A stretch of DNA of 56,451 nt from Sphingomonadales bacterium (lineage in GTDB: Bacteria > Bacteroidota > Bacteroidia > NS11-12g > UBA955). Below the pieces are notes generated by a model. The model did no database searches, was not told the DNA's origin, and saw nothing but the letters and a program-made list of their open reading frames with translations. The stretch's first letter is position 1. Each line of letters begins with the position of its first letter. The position numbers and the translations under genes were made by a program. Below, one piece after another: positions 31,561 to 41,598 of the stretch. The DNA lies in the NCBI GenBank assembly GCA_016872175.1, contig VHBA01000010.1:1-56451 (forward strand), given 5' to 3'.

Positions 31561-32789
31561 GGGTTATTTTCTTTTTTTATGTTTTGAATAAGGTCTGCAA
31601 AGTACGCATTTTTTTCGGGAAATTTCAACATCAATCGTTCATAAATTCTAATAGCACCGTCTGTATTGCCTTGCTGTAAATAGACTTTTGCCAGGGTTTC
31701 AGTTGCCAGATTTTCAGGAAGATGCTCACTTTTCTTTGCTGCTGTTTCAGGTGTGAAGAATTCTTTTTTTGGTCTTATTACCCCCGGATCTGACTGGATA
31801 AACCTGTCAATGATGCTTTGTTGCTGTATTCGGTTTTTTTCGGTAGCCTCCAAAACCTCAGTGCTGGTTTCCGGTTCTTTATTGCTCGCTGCTGGATTAC
31901 TCAGCCAACTGTAAAAATCTGTAGGATTTTCCTGTTTTTCAGGGTGAATTCCCGGGTAATACTGCTCTATTTGATAAGTTGCCGGAATTTCGAATGATGT
32001 TGATTCAAAAACATCTGCCCGGGTATTAATTTCTGTAGATTCTAATTCTATGTCTGGCTGAATAATTCCGCCTGCATCTGCAGTTATTTCAGGCATACCA
32101 ACCATTGGTTTGTCGGTGTTTTTTGTCTTTTCTGCCCCTGCAAATCCCAAAATAAATGCTTCGTTTCCGGTTTCAAGTGGTTCAATTTCATCAAATACCC
32201 ATTCTTCAGGGTCTTCAGGAATGAATAATTTGGACACAGCAAGAAACCCAGTCTCAGTTTCTTTGGTAACGCTAATGACATCAGTTGTTTCCGTGGTGGC
32301 AATTTCTACAGCTATAATTTCTTCAGACTCATGTATTATTTCTTCAATAGTGATCTCTTCAGGCGCGTCTCCAAATTCAACTTCAGGTTCGGTTGTATGT
32401 TGGTTTTCAGCAGGAAGGATTTCAGGAGTAGTATCGGTTTCAATTATTGTATCAGATACAATGTTTTCGGCAGGCAATAATTCAGTTTTTTCCTCGGATT
32501 TAACAAGGGTTTCTTCTTCTACAGTTGATGTGTCTGGTTCATTTACAGTCTCTAATTTCTTATTCTGAACAAAATCTGCCAGCCATACCCTGTTCCAAAC
32601 CCTAAGTGCCGCTTTTTGAATAGCTTCTTCTGCCCTGTAATCACCGGTTTTGTGGTAAAATCCTGCCAGCAGAATAAATGGGGTGGGGAATGCCGGAAAT
32701 TTGCGACATAATTCTTCCAGTTCCAGTGCATCCTGCCCTGTAATATTATCCGGCTGCTGAACGATATGGGAAAGATGCTCGCTGTTCAC
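31557..32789 (-). CDS. Hypothetical protein: N-terminal helical region, long Glu/Thr-rich low-complexity region, C-terminal TPR-like motif
   Basis: GTG start; C-terminal ETLAKVYLQQGNTDGAIRIYERLMLKFPEKNAYFADLI; lies between lptE and secG. Confidence 0.75.
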   Translation of the reverse strand: MNSEHLSHIVQQPDNITGQDALELEELCRKFPAFPTPFILLAGFYHKTGDYRAEEAIQKAALRVWNRVWLADFVQNKKLETVNEPDTSTVEEETLVKSEEKTELLPAENIVSDTIIETDTTPEILPAENQHTTEPEVEFGDAPEEITIEEIIHESEEIIAVEIATTETTDVISVTKETETGFLAVSKLFIPEDPEEWVFDEIEPLETGNEAFILGFAGAEKTKNTDKPMVGMPEITADAGGIIQPDIELESTEINTRADVFESTSFEIPATYQIEQYYPGIHPEKQENPTDFYSWLSNPAASNKEPETSTEVLEATEKNRIQQQSIIDRFIQSDPGVIRPKKEFFTPETAAKKSEHLPENLATETLAKVYLQQGNTDGAIRIYERLMLKFPEKNAYFADLIQNIKKENNP

Positions 32790-32791
32790 AA

Positions 32792-33295
32792 TTACCAGTC
32801 TAGGGCTATATCTGCAAAAATTTGCTGAACAATATTATCTGAGATGTCAGAGGAGAGAGATCCTTCCACCGCACTCAGGTTTTTGGAAGCATCATACGTC
32901 CTGAAGAAGGAAAATTCTTTGGTTTTGTTTTTTTCTGGATGTTTTTCGCAAAGAAAATCAAGGCGCACAGTAATGGTGAGCTGGTTTTCAGCGGTTCCCG
33001 TATTTGAATTTCGTGTGGCAGGCTCAATGCGGTAATCCTTGATCACCCCCCCGAGTTTGTAATCGCCTTCACTGCCTACCAGTTTCAGGCGTGTCTCCGA
33101 CTGAAACTTGGTTTTTAGTTTCTCGGTAAATTGTAGACTGAGCTGGGGATTGACGATTGCAGCTTCATTGTTGAAAAAATCAACGGAAAAGGTCTGCACA
33201 TCCTCCGGTATGAAAGTTCCACGCGGGTCATACGCTTTAAAAAATCCACAACCTGCAAAAAGCAGTGCACAAGCAAGCCATTTACTCCAGTTCAT
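32792..33295 (-). CDS. lptE: LptE family LPS-assembly lipoprotein (ORF track start 33385 too far upstream)
   Basis: MNWSKWLACALLFAGCGFF lipobox; SVDFFNNEAAIVNPQLSLQFTEKLKTKFQSETRLKLV..GDYKLGGVIKDYRIEP. Confidence 0.85.
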   Translation of the reverse strand: MNWSKWLACALLFAGCGFFKAYDPRGTFIPEDVQTFSVDFFNNEAAIVNPQLSLQFTEKLKTKFQSETRLKLVGSEGDYKLGGVIKDYRIEPATRNSNTGTAENQLTITVRLDFLCEKHPEKNKTKEFSFFRTYDASKNLSAVEGSLSSDISDNIVQQIFADIALDW

Positions 33296-34556
33296 ATTGT
33301 TTAATCTTGCGGTACAGGGTTCTTTCTGATATTCCCAAAGCTTCGGCTGCTTTTTTTCGGCGGCCCTTGCTCTTGGCCAAAGCAATCCTAATCATTTCCA
33401 GCTCTTTTTCTTCCAGACTTAGGTTTTCATTAATGGCAGGAAACGATACTGCCTCCACGTATTCATGTTCTATTTCAAGCGGATTTTTGTCGTGCGGCTG
33501 AAGGATAATTTCCCCATTTACTGCTGAGGCAATGGGTTTTATCGGCTGCTGATCAATAGCTGCAGGCAGTTGAATAGGTGTGGGATTTTGTATAGATTGG
33601 CTTTGCATTACAACCGGTTGGGCTGTACCAGGGTTTTCCAGCATGCCAAATACCAGTTTTTTGAGGTCGGTGACATCCCGTTTCAAGTCTATGAGCACCT
33701 TGTAGAAGATATCCCTCTCACTCATTCCCTCGCCGTAGCCTTCTGATTTTCCGAGTAATACGGGTAAGCTGGGTTCTGCCGGAGGTAGGTATTTGGCCAC
33801 AGTTTCGGCAGGCAGCGTTCCGGCGTCTTCCAGCACGCAGATTTGTTCGGTTACGTTTTTAAGTTGCCGCACATTTCCGGGCCATGAATATTGTGAAATT
33901 AATTGCTGGGCTTCGGGTGTTAGTTCTATGTGTCCGCTTCGGTGCGTTTCGGCAAAATCACTGGCAAACTTGCGAAAAAGTAAGACTATGTCCTCTCTTC
34001 GCTCAGCAAGTTTGGGGACCCGTAAAGGAACCGTTGCCAAACGGTAATACAAATCTTCCCTGAATTTGCCTTGCCGGGATCTTTCCAGTAAGTCGCGGTT
34101 TGTGGCACAAACTACCCGCACATCGGTTTTCTGTACTGCACTTGAGCCTACTTTTATAAATTCACCGTTTTCCAGTATCCTCAGCAGGCGGGCCTGAGTT
34201 CCCAATGGAAGTTCACCCACCTCATCAAGAAAAATAGTACCGCCGTTTACGGTCTCGAAATACCCTTTGCGTTTATCTGTGGCGCCGGTGAAGGCTCCTT
34301 TTTCATGACCGAAAAGTTCACTGTCTATTGTTCCTTCAGGAATCGCCCCGCAGTTTACCGCGATAAACGGGGCATGCTTGCGCCCGCTAAGCTGATGTAT
34401 GATTTTGGAAAAACTCTCTTTGCCTACACCACTGTCACCAAGTATCAGCACATTCATGTCCGTGGGAGCCACCTTGATGGCGGTTTCCAGCGCATTGTTC
34501 AGCATGCTGCTGTTTCCTACAATACCAAATCTTTGTTTAACTTGAATAAGTTCCAT
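33282..34556 (-). CDS. Sigma-54-interacting AAA+ transcriptional regulator with Fis-type HTH
   Basis: GAFTGATD loop, LGDSGVGKESF, GGTIFLDEVGELPLGTQARLLRIL, C-terminal RRKKAAEALGISERTLYRKIKQYEL; no receiver domain. Confidence 0.93.
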   Translation of the reverse strand: MELIQVKQRFGIVGNSSMLNNALETAIKVAPTDMNVLILGDSGVGKESFSKIIHQLSGRKHAPFIAVNCGAIPEGTIDSELFGHEKGAFTGATDKRKGYFETVNGGTIFLDEVGELPLGTQARLLRILENGEFIKVGSSAVQKTDVRVVCATNRDLLERSRQGKFREDLYYRLATVPLRVPKLAERREDIVLLFRKFASDFAETHRSGHIELTPEAQQLISQYSWPGNVRQLKNVTEQICVLEDAGTLPAETVAKYLPPAEPSLPVLLGKSEGYGEGMSERDIFYKVLIDLKRDVTDLKKLVFGMLENPGTAQPVVMQSQSIQNPTPIQLPAAIDQQPIKPIASAVNGEIILQPHDKNPLEIEHEYVEAVSFPAINENLSLEEKELEMIRIALAKSKGRRKKAAEALGISERTLYRKIKQYELE

Positions 34557-34632
34557 GAATACCCGGGATATAGAATTGCAAATATAAGACCAATATGACA
34601 AAATGGCAGTATTTTTTGTTTAAAATATGGCA

Positions 34633-34678
34633 TAAAGCATCTGCTTTAGCGAAGCCCTGTGGTTGTATTGTGTACAAC
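34633..34678. repeat. Two consecutive short inverted repeats between the sigma-54 regulator and parC
   Basis: TAAAGCA-TC-TGCTTTA (34633-34648) and GTTGTA-TTGTG-TACAAC (34662-34678). Confidence 0.6.
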
Positions 34679-34722
34679 TCGAATGGAAGTGTAAGTAGTT
34701 ATTGTGTTTTTTCGCACTTCGC

Positions 34723-37347
34723 ATGTCTGAACTGGGTCCTGATGATATCAATGATAGTTTGGAGAATCCAAACAGTGAGCAGATTGATAGTCAGCTCGCT
34801 TCTGTGTTGCCTGTTAGTGCTCAATATCGCACCTGGTTTCTGGACTATGCTTCTTATGTAATTCTTGAACGCGCCATTCCGGCGATGGAAGACGGCCTTA
34901 AGCCTGTGCAGAGAAGGATTTTACATGCCATGTATGAGATGGACGACGGTCGTTTCAACAAGGTTGCAAACATCATTGGTGCAACCATGGCGTATCATCC
35001 GCACGGTGATGCAGCCATAGGCGATGCACTTGTAAACCTGGGTCAAAAAGACCTGCTTATCGATACCCAGGGAAACTGGGGAGATGTTCGCACCGGTGAC
35101 AGTGCGGCAGCGCCTCGTTACATTGAAGCACGCCTAAGCCACTTCGCCAAGGAAGTGGCTTTCAATGAAAAAACCACAGAGTGGCAACTGAGCTATGACG
35201 GGCGGAAGCGTGAACCCGTTACCTTGCCTATGAAGTTTCCGCTTTTGCTGGCGCAGGGTGTGGAAGGTATTGCAGTAGGACTAAGTACCAAAATTCTGCC
35301 TCACAACTTTATTGAGCTTTGCGAAGCCAGTATTGATATTCTCAGGGGTAAGAAAACCCAGATATTGCCTGATTTTCCTACCGGCGGACAAGCCGATTTT
35401 AGCCAGTACAATGCGGGCAAAAAAGGCGGCAGGGTTCGGGTAAGGGCAAAAATTGATGTAGAGGATAAAGCCACACTTCACATACGTGAAATTCCTTTTG
35501 GAACCACAACAGGCTCTTTGATTGAAAGTATCATCAAAGCCAACGACAGCGGTAAAATCAAAATTAAAAAAGTGATTGACAACACCGCAGCCAATGTGGA
35601 TGTGGAAGTACAGCTGGCTCCGGGCGTCAGTACGGATTTGGCTATTAATGCGCTATATGCCTTCACAGATTGCGAAGTGAGTATTTCACCGCTTGCCTGC
35701 GTAATCATGGATGAAAAGCCACGGTTCATGTCGGTGAATGAAATTCTGGAGGAATGTACCCGCAATACCCTGCATTTGCTGAGAAGAGAGCTGGAAATTC
35801 AGTTGCATGAACTGGAAGAAAAGTGGCATTTCAGCAGCCTTGAAAAGGTTTTTATAGAAAACCGCATTTACCGCGACATTGAAGAGGCTGAAACCTGGGA
35901 AGCCGTGATTAAAGCAATAGATGAAGGTCTTGAGCCATTCAAATCCCGCTTCCGGCGCGAGATTACCGAAGATGATATAGTGCGGTTGACCGAAATAAAA
36001 ATCAAGCGTATATCCAAGTTCGATAGCTTCAAGGCGGATGAATATATTCGTTCTTTGGAGGACGATATAGCCATGGTGAAGCACCACCTGGAAACCCTTG
36101 TGGATTATGCGGTTGATTATTTTAAAAGCCTTATTAAAAAGTATGGCAAAGGCAAGGAGCGCAAAACAGAAATCCGCACTTTCGATACCATTGAAGCCAA
36201 TGTGGTGGCAGCTGCGAATGTTAAACTATATGCCAACCTAAAAGAAGGCTTTGTGGGCACATCACTGAAGAAAGATGAATTTATAACCGACTGCAGTGAC
36301 ATAGATGATATCATTGCTTTCCGTAAAAACGGCAAGTATATGATTTCAAAGGTTAGCGACAAAACGTTCTTTGGCAAAGACCTTATCCATGTGGATGTCT
36401 GGCGTAAAAACGATGAGCGCACAACCTATAATGTTGTTTACTGGGATAGTGCCGCTAAAAGGGCCATGGTTAAGCGTTTTAACGCTACCGGGTTGATTCG
36501 GGACAAGGAATATGATGTAACCGGAGGTGTTTCAACAAACGAGGTTCTCTATTTCACAGCCAATCCCAATGGCGAGGCTGAACGTGTGGTTGTGCACCTT
36601 AGCAGTATGGCCAACGCCCGCATCAAACAGTTTGATTATGATTTTGCCCTGCTTGCCATTAAAGGCAAAACTGCACAAGGCAATTTGCTCACCCGTTATC
36701 CCATACGCCGTTTGGATTTAAAGGAAAAAGGCGCGAGCACGCTGGGTGGTGTGAAAATATGGTTCGACGAAATGACCGGCCGTCTTAGCGGTGAAGCCAG
36801 GGGCCAATTCCTAGGGGAATTTGATGGCGATGACAGGGTTTTGGTAATTTACAAAGGCGGTAATTACGAGCTTACCAACTATGAGCTTATTAACCGCTAC
36901 GAGCCTGATCAGGTATATCTAATTCAAAAGTTCTTTCCGGAGCAAATAATAAGCACGGTTTACCTGGATGGCAAATCTAAAAATTACTTTGTGAAGCGTT
37001 TCCTGATTGAAACTACGACGTTGAGTAAAAAGTTTCCATTCATTTCAGAGGAGAAAGGCTCTCAGATGCTTTGCGCAAGCACTGTTGAGAAGGCCTTCGT
37101 AAAAGTGACGTCTGAGAATAAAAAAGGGGAGAAGGAAGAGCTTACGTTGCAAATGGATACTTTCATGGACGTGCGAGGCTGGAAAACGCAGGGACAAAAA
37201 CTTTCTGCGGACAAAATCAAGAAAATAGTGCTTGAGAGTGCAAGAATTGGAGAGGTTCCGGCAAGTGCAGTTATTTCTGAGGAAAAGGAAGATAATGATG
37301 GTAATCCGCCCAATCCAGGCGACGAGCCGCAGCTGAATTTACTTTGA
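34723..37347 (+). CDS. parC: DNA topoisomerase IV subunit A
   Basis: MSELGPDDIND start; DGLKPVQRRILHAMYEMDDGRFNKVANIIGATMAYHPHGDAAIGDALV; AAPRYIEARLS with catalytic Tyr. Confidence 0.93.
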   Translation: MSELGPDDINDSLENPNSEQIDSQLASVLPVSAQYRTWFLDYASYVILERAIPAMEDGLKPVQRRILHAMYEMDDGRFNKVANIIGATMAYHPHGDAAIGDALVNLGQKDLLIDTQGNWGDVRTGDSAAAPRYIEARLSHFAKEVAFNEKTTEWQLSYDGRKREPVTLPMKFPLLLAQGVEGIAVGLSTKILPHNFIELCEASIDILRGKKTQILPDFPTGGQADFSQYNAGKKGGRVRVRAKIDVEDKATLHIREIPFGTTTGSLIESIIKANDSGKIKIKKVIDNTAANVDVEVQLAPGVSTDLAINALYAFTDCEVSISPLACVIMDEKPRFMSVNEILEECTRNTLHLLRRELEIQLHELEEKWHFSSLEKVFIENRIYRDIEEAETWEAVIKAIDEGLEPFKSRFRREITEDDIVRLTEIKIKRISKFDSFKADEYIRSLEDDIAMVKHHLETLVDYAVDYFKSLIKKYGKGKERKTEIRTFDTIEANVVAAANVKLYANLKEGFVGTSLKKDEFITDCSDIDDIIAFRKNGKYMISKVSDKTFFGKDLIHVDVWRKNDERTTYNVVYWDSAAKRAMVKRFNATGLIRDKEYDVTGGVSTNEVLYFTANPNGEAERVVVHLSSMANARIKQFDYDFALLAIKGKTAQGNLLTRYPIRRLDLKEKGASTLGGVKIWFDEMTGRLSGEARGQFLGEFDGDDRVLVIYKGGNYELTNYELINRYEPDQVYLIQKFFPEQIISTVYLDGKSKNYFVKRFLIETTTLSKKFPFISEEKGSQMLCASTVEKAFVKVTSENKKGEKEELTLQMDTFMDVRGWKTQGQKLSADKIKKIVLESARIGEVPASAVISEEKEDNDGNPPNPGDEPQLNLL

Positions 37348-37373
37348 TATATCCTTTTTATTTTGTATATTTG
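37343..37373 (+). promoter_or_regulatory. Promoter TTTG-N19-TATATTTG, 6 nt from the ATG
   Basis: TTTG 37343-37346, TATATTTG 37366-37373, ATG 37380. Confidence 0.75.
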
Positions 37374-37379
37374 ATATAA

Positions 37380-38348
37380 ATGCGGTCTTCCGGGATTCTT
37401 ATATTTCTTTTTGTTTTGTTATTTGCCTGTGAGGCAAGTGCATGGGGCTTTCTTGGACACCGCACCATCAATAATCGGGCGGTTTTCGCCCTGCCGCCAC
37501 AGATGTTTGGCTTCTACAAACAGCACATTGATTACATTACACAGCACAGTGTGGATCCTGATAGCAGGCGCTATATGATGGCAGATGAAGCTTGCCGGCA
37601 TTACATGGATTGCGACCGTTATGAAAAAGCGGCCCCGCTGGATACCATCCCTCATCGCTGGCATGAAGCCATAGAAAAATATACAGAAGATACATTGTTG
37701 AGCCATGGAATTGTGCCCTGGCATTGCCTGGCAATGCTTAGTAGGCTCACCAAGGCATTTGAAGAACGCAACCTTCAGAAAATTCTGAAACTGAGTGCTG
37801 ATATTGGACATTACATAGCAGATGCCCATGTGCCTTTGCACAGCAGCCGCAACTACAATGGTCAACTGACCGGGCAGGAAGGTATTCATGCGTTATGGGA
37901 AAGCCGCATACCTCAGCTTTTTCTGGATTCCTTTGATTTGCTGTCCGGCTCGGCAGTTTATTTGTATAAGCCTTCCGATTACATTTGGGGAACCATGGGA
38001 AGAAGTTATATGCTGGTGGATTCTGTACTGCAGCTGGAACGTATTGCCACTGCCATGCATCCGGAAAACAAATTTAGCTTTGAGGCCAGAGGAACTCAAA
38101 CCATAGAGGTTTACTCAGTTCCCTTTTGCAACGATTACCACCGCATGATGGAGAGTATGGTGGAGCGCAGAATGCGACAGGCCATTTTTTCGGTGGCTTC
38201 TTTCTGGTATACGGCCTGGGTGAATGCCGGTCAGCCCAACCTGGAAGGGCTGGGAGGAGAAATCGTTCCCGATCCTGAGGATGTTGAAATTGAAAAAGCC
38301 GTAAAGTCAGGACAGATAAAAGGCCGTGAAGAACACGGTAAGGATTAG
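37380..38348 (+). CDS. Secreted S1/P1 nuclease / zinc-dependent phospholipase C-like protein
   Basis: Signal peptide, mature N-terminus WGFLGHRTINNRAVFALP, ...SADIGHYIADAHVPLHSSRNYNGQLTGQEGIHALWESR. Confidence 0.85.
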   Translation: MRSSGILIFLFVLLFACEASAWGFLGHRTINNRAVFALPPQMFGFYKQHIDYITQHSVDPDSRRYMMADEACRHYMDCDRYEKAAPLDTIPHRWHEAIEKYTEDTLLSHGIVPWHCLAMLSRLTKAFEERNLQKILKLSADIGHYIADAHVPLHSSRNYNGQLTGQEGIHALWESRIPQLFLDSFDLLSGSAVYLYKPSDYIWGTMGRSYMLVDSVLQLERIATAMHPENKFSFEARGTQTIEVYSVPFCNDYHRMMESMVERRMRQAIFSVASFWYTAWVNAGQPNLEGLGGEIVPDPEDVEIEKAVKSGQIKGREEHGKD

Positions 38349-39070
38349 AAGTTGGGCTTCAGTGAGTATTTGCTGTAGAAATCCAGGATTTCTGATACCG
38401 CTTCATCAGCAGTATCAACAAGCCTAAAGAGTTCCAAATCACCTTCACTAATGTAATGATGCTGCTTGAGCAGTGAATTGTGAATGAAATCCATCATGGG
38501 AGCCCAGAAGGATTTATCAACCAGCACAATCGGGAATTGTGCCCTTTTATCGGTTTGTACCAGCGTCAATGCTTCAAAAAGCTCGTCCAGGGTGCCAAAA
38601 CCGCCGGGGAGTACCACGAATCCCTGCGCGTATTTCATAAACATCACCTTGCGCACAAAAAAGTAATCGAAAGAAAGTTCTTTATCACGATCTTGGTATG
38701 GATTTGGATCCTGTTCAAAAGGCAGATTTATATTTAAACCTACGCTGGGTCCTCCGCCGGCTTTGGCTCCTTTGTTGGCGGCTTCCATAATACCCGGACC
38801 ACCTCCTGTGATAATTCCCAAGCCGGCTTCTGATAGTTTTTGGGCGATTTCTTCGGCCAGTTTGTAGTGCGGGTGGTCTTTCTGGGTTCTGGCAGAACCA
38901 AAAATGGAGACACAGGGGCCAATGCGCGCCAAAGCCTGATAGCCATCCACAAATTCTGCCATAATTTTGAATATACTCCAACTCATGGTACTGGCTACTT
39001 CGGGCCAGCGCTTATTGGAAAATGCACGCTTGATGCGGCGCTCCTGTTCGGGTGTTAAATGTTTTGACAT
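38345..39070 (-). CDS. LOG family (TIGR00730-type) Rossmann-fold protein
   Basis: GGGPGIMEAANKGA and PGGFGTLDELFEALTLVQT motifs. Confidence 0.93.
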   Translation of the reverse strand: MSKHLTPEQERRIKRAFSNKRWPEVASTMSWSIFKIMAEFVDGYQALARIGPCVSIFGSARTQKDHPHYKLAEEIAQKLSEAGLGIITGGGPGIMEAANKGAKAGGGPSVGLNINLPFEQDPNPYQDRDKELSFDYFFVRKVMFMKYAQGFVVLPGGFGTLDELFEALTLVQTDKRAQFPIVLVDKSFWAPMMDFIHNSLLKQHHYISEGDLELFRLVDTADEAVSEILDFYSKYSLKPNF

Positions 39071-39073
39071 AAT

Positions 39074-40978
39074 TTATTTTTTTGTTAAACCTATAATTTT
39101 CATCTCAATTCTTCGATTTATAGCCCTTCCTGCTGCGGTATTGTTGTCACCAATGGGTTTGGTGCTTGCATAACCTGCTGTTTTAATGGCTGTGGCCGGA
39201 ATACCTGCCTTTACCAAGTAATCTTTTACCGACTTGGCCCTGCTTACGCTTAATGTGGCGTTATGTGCTTCGGTGCCCTGGTTGTCCGTATGGCCGGAAA
39301 TCTCAACCAGCACATCTGGATTTGCTTTTAACAGGGTGAAAAGTTTTTGAAGTTCGGGTGTGCTTTCCGGTCTAAGTTCAAACTTGTCTGTTTCAAAGAA
39401 TATATTATTCAATATGACGGTTTGATCCATTTTAATGGGTTTTAACAGTGCTGTCACAAGAAATGGCGAATCGATTCCGGATGGCGTGGGCTGAAAATTT
39501 GCGGAGTAAAACAGGTATCCGCTGCGATACACATTCAAACCATACATGCCGTTTGGTTCCAGTGTAGTGAAAAAGCGGGTAGAAGAATCAGATAACGCGG
39601 GTTTGCCGGATTCCAGGTTTATCAGTTCTATGCGCCCTGTAATTTCATTTTTGGTTTCGGCATCCATTATAATGCCTTTTACATAAGTAATCGGCATTGG
39701 CTTTTTGTCCGCACTAAGTTTTAGGCTGTAAATATCAAGTCCGCCGAAGCCACCAACACGCGAACTTGCTATGTAGGCCTTTTCACCTTTAAAGTCTACG
39801 TAAAAACCGGCTTCATCTGCATCAGTATTAATCCCGCGGCCCATGTTTTCAGGATTGGTCCAATTGCCGCCACCCAGTATCTGACTTCTGAAAATATCGT
39901 GTTGTCCGTAGCCGGTATGGCCGGAACTGGCAAAATAAAGCGTTTTTCCATCATAGTGAAGGTATGGTGCTTCTTCGTCAGCGCCGGTATTAATGGTTTT
40001 ACCGAGGTTTTCCGGCTGTGTCCAGTTGTTGTTTTTCCAGTAACTTACCCAAAGGTCTTTTCCTCCATATCCTCCGGGTCTTGCGCTCGAAAAAATCAGT
40101 GTTTTTCCATCGGCACTGATGGCGGGCTGCGCATCCCATTGCGCTGTATTAATGCGCTCTCCCATATTCATGCGGCGACTCCAAGCATTCCCTTTTAAAA
40201 AACTGTAAAAAATGTCGCAACTACCAAAACCATCCTGGTTGCAAACAGTAAAGAAAATGTAGCGTCCATCAGCGCTTACCGACGTGTATCCCTCATTATT
40301 GGTAGTATTAATGCTGCCCGGCAGGGGGCGTGAATTAACCCATGAATCCTGAAATTTTGAACTTACGTAAAAATCTTCCTGTCCATTTACCAATCTGGTG
40401 TATATAAGAGTCTCTCCATCTACCGTCATTCCCGGCCAGTATTCATTATCGCCGGAATTGACGCCGGGTCCCAGATTGCGGATATCCAAATCTTCAATGC
40501 GCTGTTTGTCTTCAAGTGCAAACCGGCAGCTTTCGCCAAGTTTTTCTGTTGCTGCTTTGATGGTGCCTGAAGCTTTATCCTTTTTTGGGTCAAACCCGTT
40601 TTCTGTGGGAACTTTATCAAACTTTGCAAGCAGGTTCAGGGTTTTTTCATTTTGTCCTTGTCGAAAACAATATTTTGCATAATAGTAATAGTGATTTTGA
40701 AAATAGGGTTCGTATTTCAGACAGGCATCATAGGATGATCTTGCCAGTGTGGTGTCGTGGTTTCTTTCGGCAATATCAGCCTGCAAAGACCAGGCGTTTC
40801 CAAATGTAATATCTGCTTTCAGCGCTTTTATAATATGCTGGAGTGCTAGTGTTTTATTGCCTTCACTGTTTGCCTTGAGTGCATTCATAAAGGCTTCTTC
40901 TGCTTTCTTTCTGTTGCCTTTTTGGGCAATGGCACACGATCCCACTAATGTTAATATCAATAAAAAAGCAATTCTCAT
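39074..40978 (-). CDS. OmpA-family protein: TPR + PD40 propeller + CarboxypepD_reg + OmpA C-terminal domain (PorE-like architecture)
   Basis: N-terminal TPR, repeated SADGKTLIFSSARPGGYGGKDLWVSYW-type PD40 blades, VKGIIMDAETKNEITGRIELIN, OmpA peptidoglycan-binding VEISGHTDNQGTEAHNATLSVSRAKSVKDYLVKAGI. Confidence 0.88.
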   Translation of the reverse strand: MRIAFLLILTLVGSCAIAQKGNRKKAEEAFMNALKANSEGNKTLALQHIIKALKADITFGNAWSLQADIAERNHDTTLARSSYDACLKYEPYFQNHYYYYAKYCFRQGQNEKTLNLLAKFDKVPTENGFDPKKDKASGTIKAATEKLGESCRFALEDKQRIEDLDIRNLGPGVNSGDNEYWPGMTVDGETLIYTRLVNGQEDFYVSSKFQDSWVNSRPLPGSINTTNNEGYTSVSADGRYIFFTVCNQDGFGSCDIFYSFLKGNAWSRRMNMGERINTAQWDAQPAISADGKTLIFSSARPGGYGGKDLWVSYWKNNNWTQPENLGKTINTGADEEAPYLHYDGKTLYFASSGHTGYGQHDIFRSQILGGGNWTNPENMGRGINTDADEAGFYVDFKGEKAYIASSRVGGFGGLDIYSLKLSADKKPMPITYVKGIIMDAETKNEITGRIELINLESGKPALSDSSTRFFTTLEPNGMYGLNVYRSGYLFYSANFQPTPSGIDSPFLVTALLKPIKMDQTVILNNIFFETDKFELRPESTPELQKLFTLLKANPDVLVEISGHTDNQGTEAHNATLSVSRAKSVKDYLVKAGIPATAIKTAGYASTKPIGDNNTAAGRAINRRIEMKIIGLTKK

Positions 40979-41010
40979 ACTAAAGTTTGTTCAAATTCAA
41001 TACCATATTC

Positions 41011-41598
41011 TCACTTCCAGCGAAATGATTTGATTAGATGGCGTATATCTGTTTTCATTCGATCAAAAACCGGTGCCGTAGAATCGGAAGATGTATGGTT
41101 GTTGAAGTAAAGCGCTCCCCGCATAAAGTGTTGTATGCTATCTGTGAGAAAGAAATTAATATTGGTTGCAGTATTTCCTTCAATTTCAAACATCATCCCC
41201 TTAACCCTTTCTGAAATCCAAATAGGTTCTTCAATTATATCCTCGGCGCGTTGAATATGTTTGTTCACCATCTTTCTTGAATCATTAACCATTGAATCAT
41301 ACTGATCCTGGCTGTTGAATCTATAATACGTAATATGAAGCGTTGCATTGAAGGGTTTGAAATTAAGATTGAACCAATATGGCTGACGCGTATAAACGTT
41401 TAGATAGTCTTTCTCCATGTAGGTGTATACAGGAATTTCAAAGGCATAAGGAATTCCCGCCGAATCAAATTTTTTGAAGGCTTCTGCTGGTAAATCTAGC
41501 CTTGGATAAGCCCGCTGTTTCGGAACGTAGGAATTGGAATCCCCGCAGGCCGCAAGATACAGTGCGCTAAGCAGTAGACTAATTTTCAGGAGTTTCAT
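41011..41598 (-). CDS. gldD: Gliding motility lipoprotein GldD
   Basis: Lipobox LAACGDS; YVPKQRAYPRLDLP...YPYAFEIP-type sequence; overlaps gldE. Confidence 0.9.
   Translation of the reverse strand: MKLLKISLLLSALYLAACGDSNSYVPKQRAYPRLDLPAEAFKKFDSAGIPYAFEIPVYTYMEKDYLNVYTRQPYWFNLNFKPFNATLHITYYRFNSQDQYDSMVNDSRKMVNKHIQRAEDIIEEPIWISERVKGMMFEIEGNTATNINFFLTDSIQHFMRGALYFNNHTSSDSTAPVFDRMKTDIRHLIKSFRWK

Noticed and set aside
34595-34650. Possible sigma-54 promoters (TGGCAGTATTTTTTGT and TGGCATAAAGCATCTGCT) upstream of parC
   Set aside because: The first lacks the -12 GC (has GT) and the second has the wrong GG-to-GC spacing; not convincing against TGGCAC-N5-TTGC.
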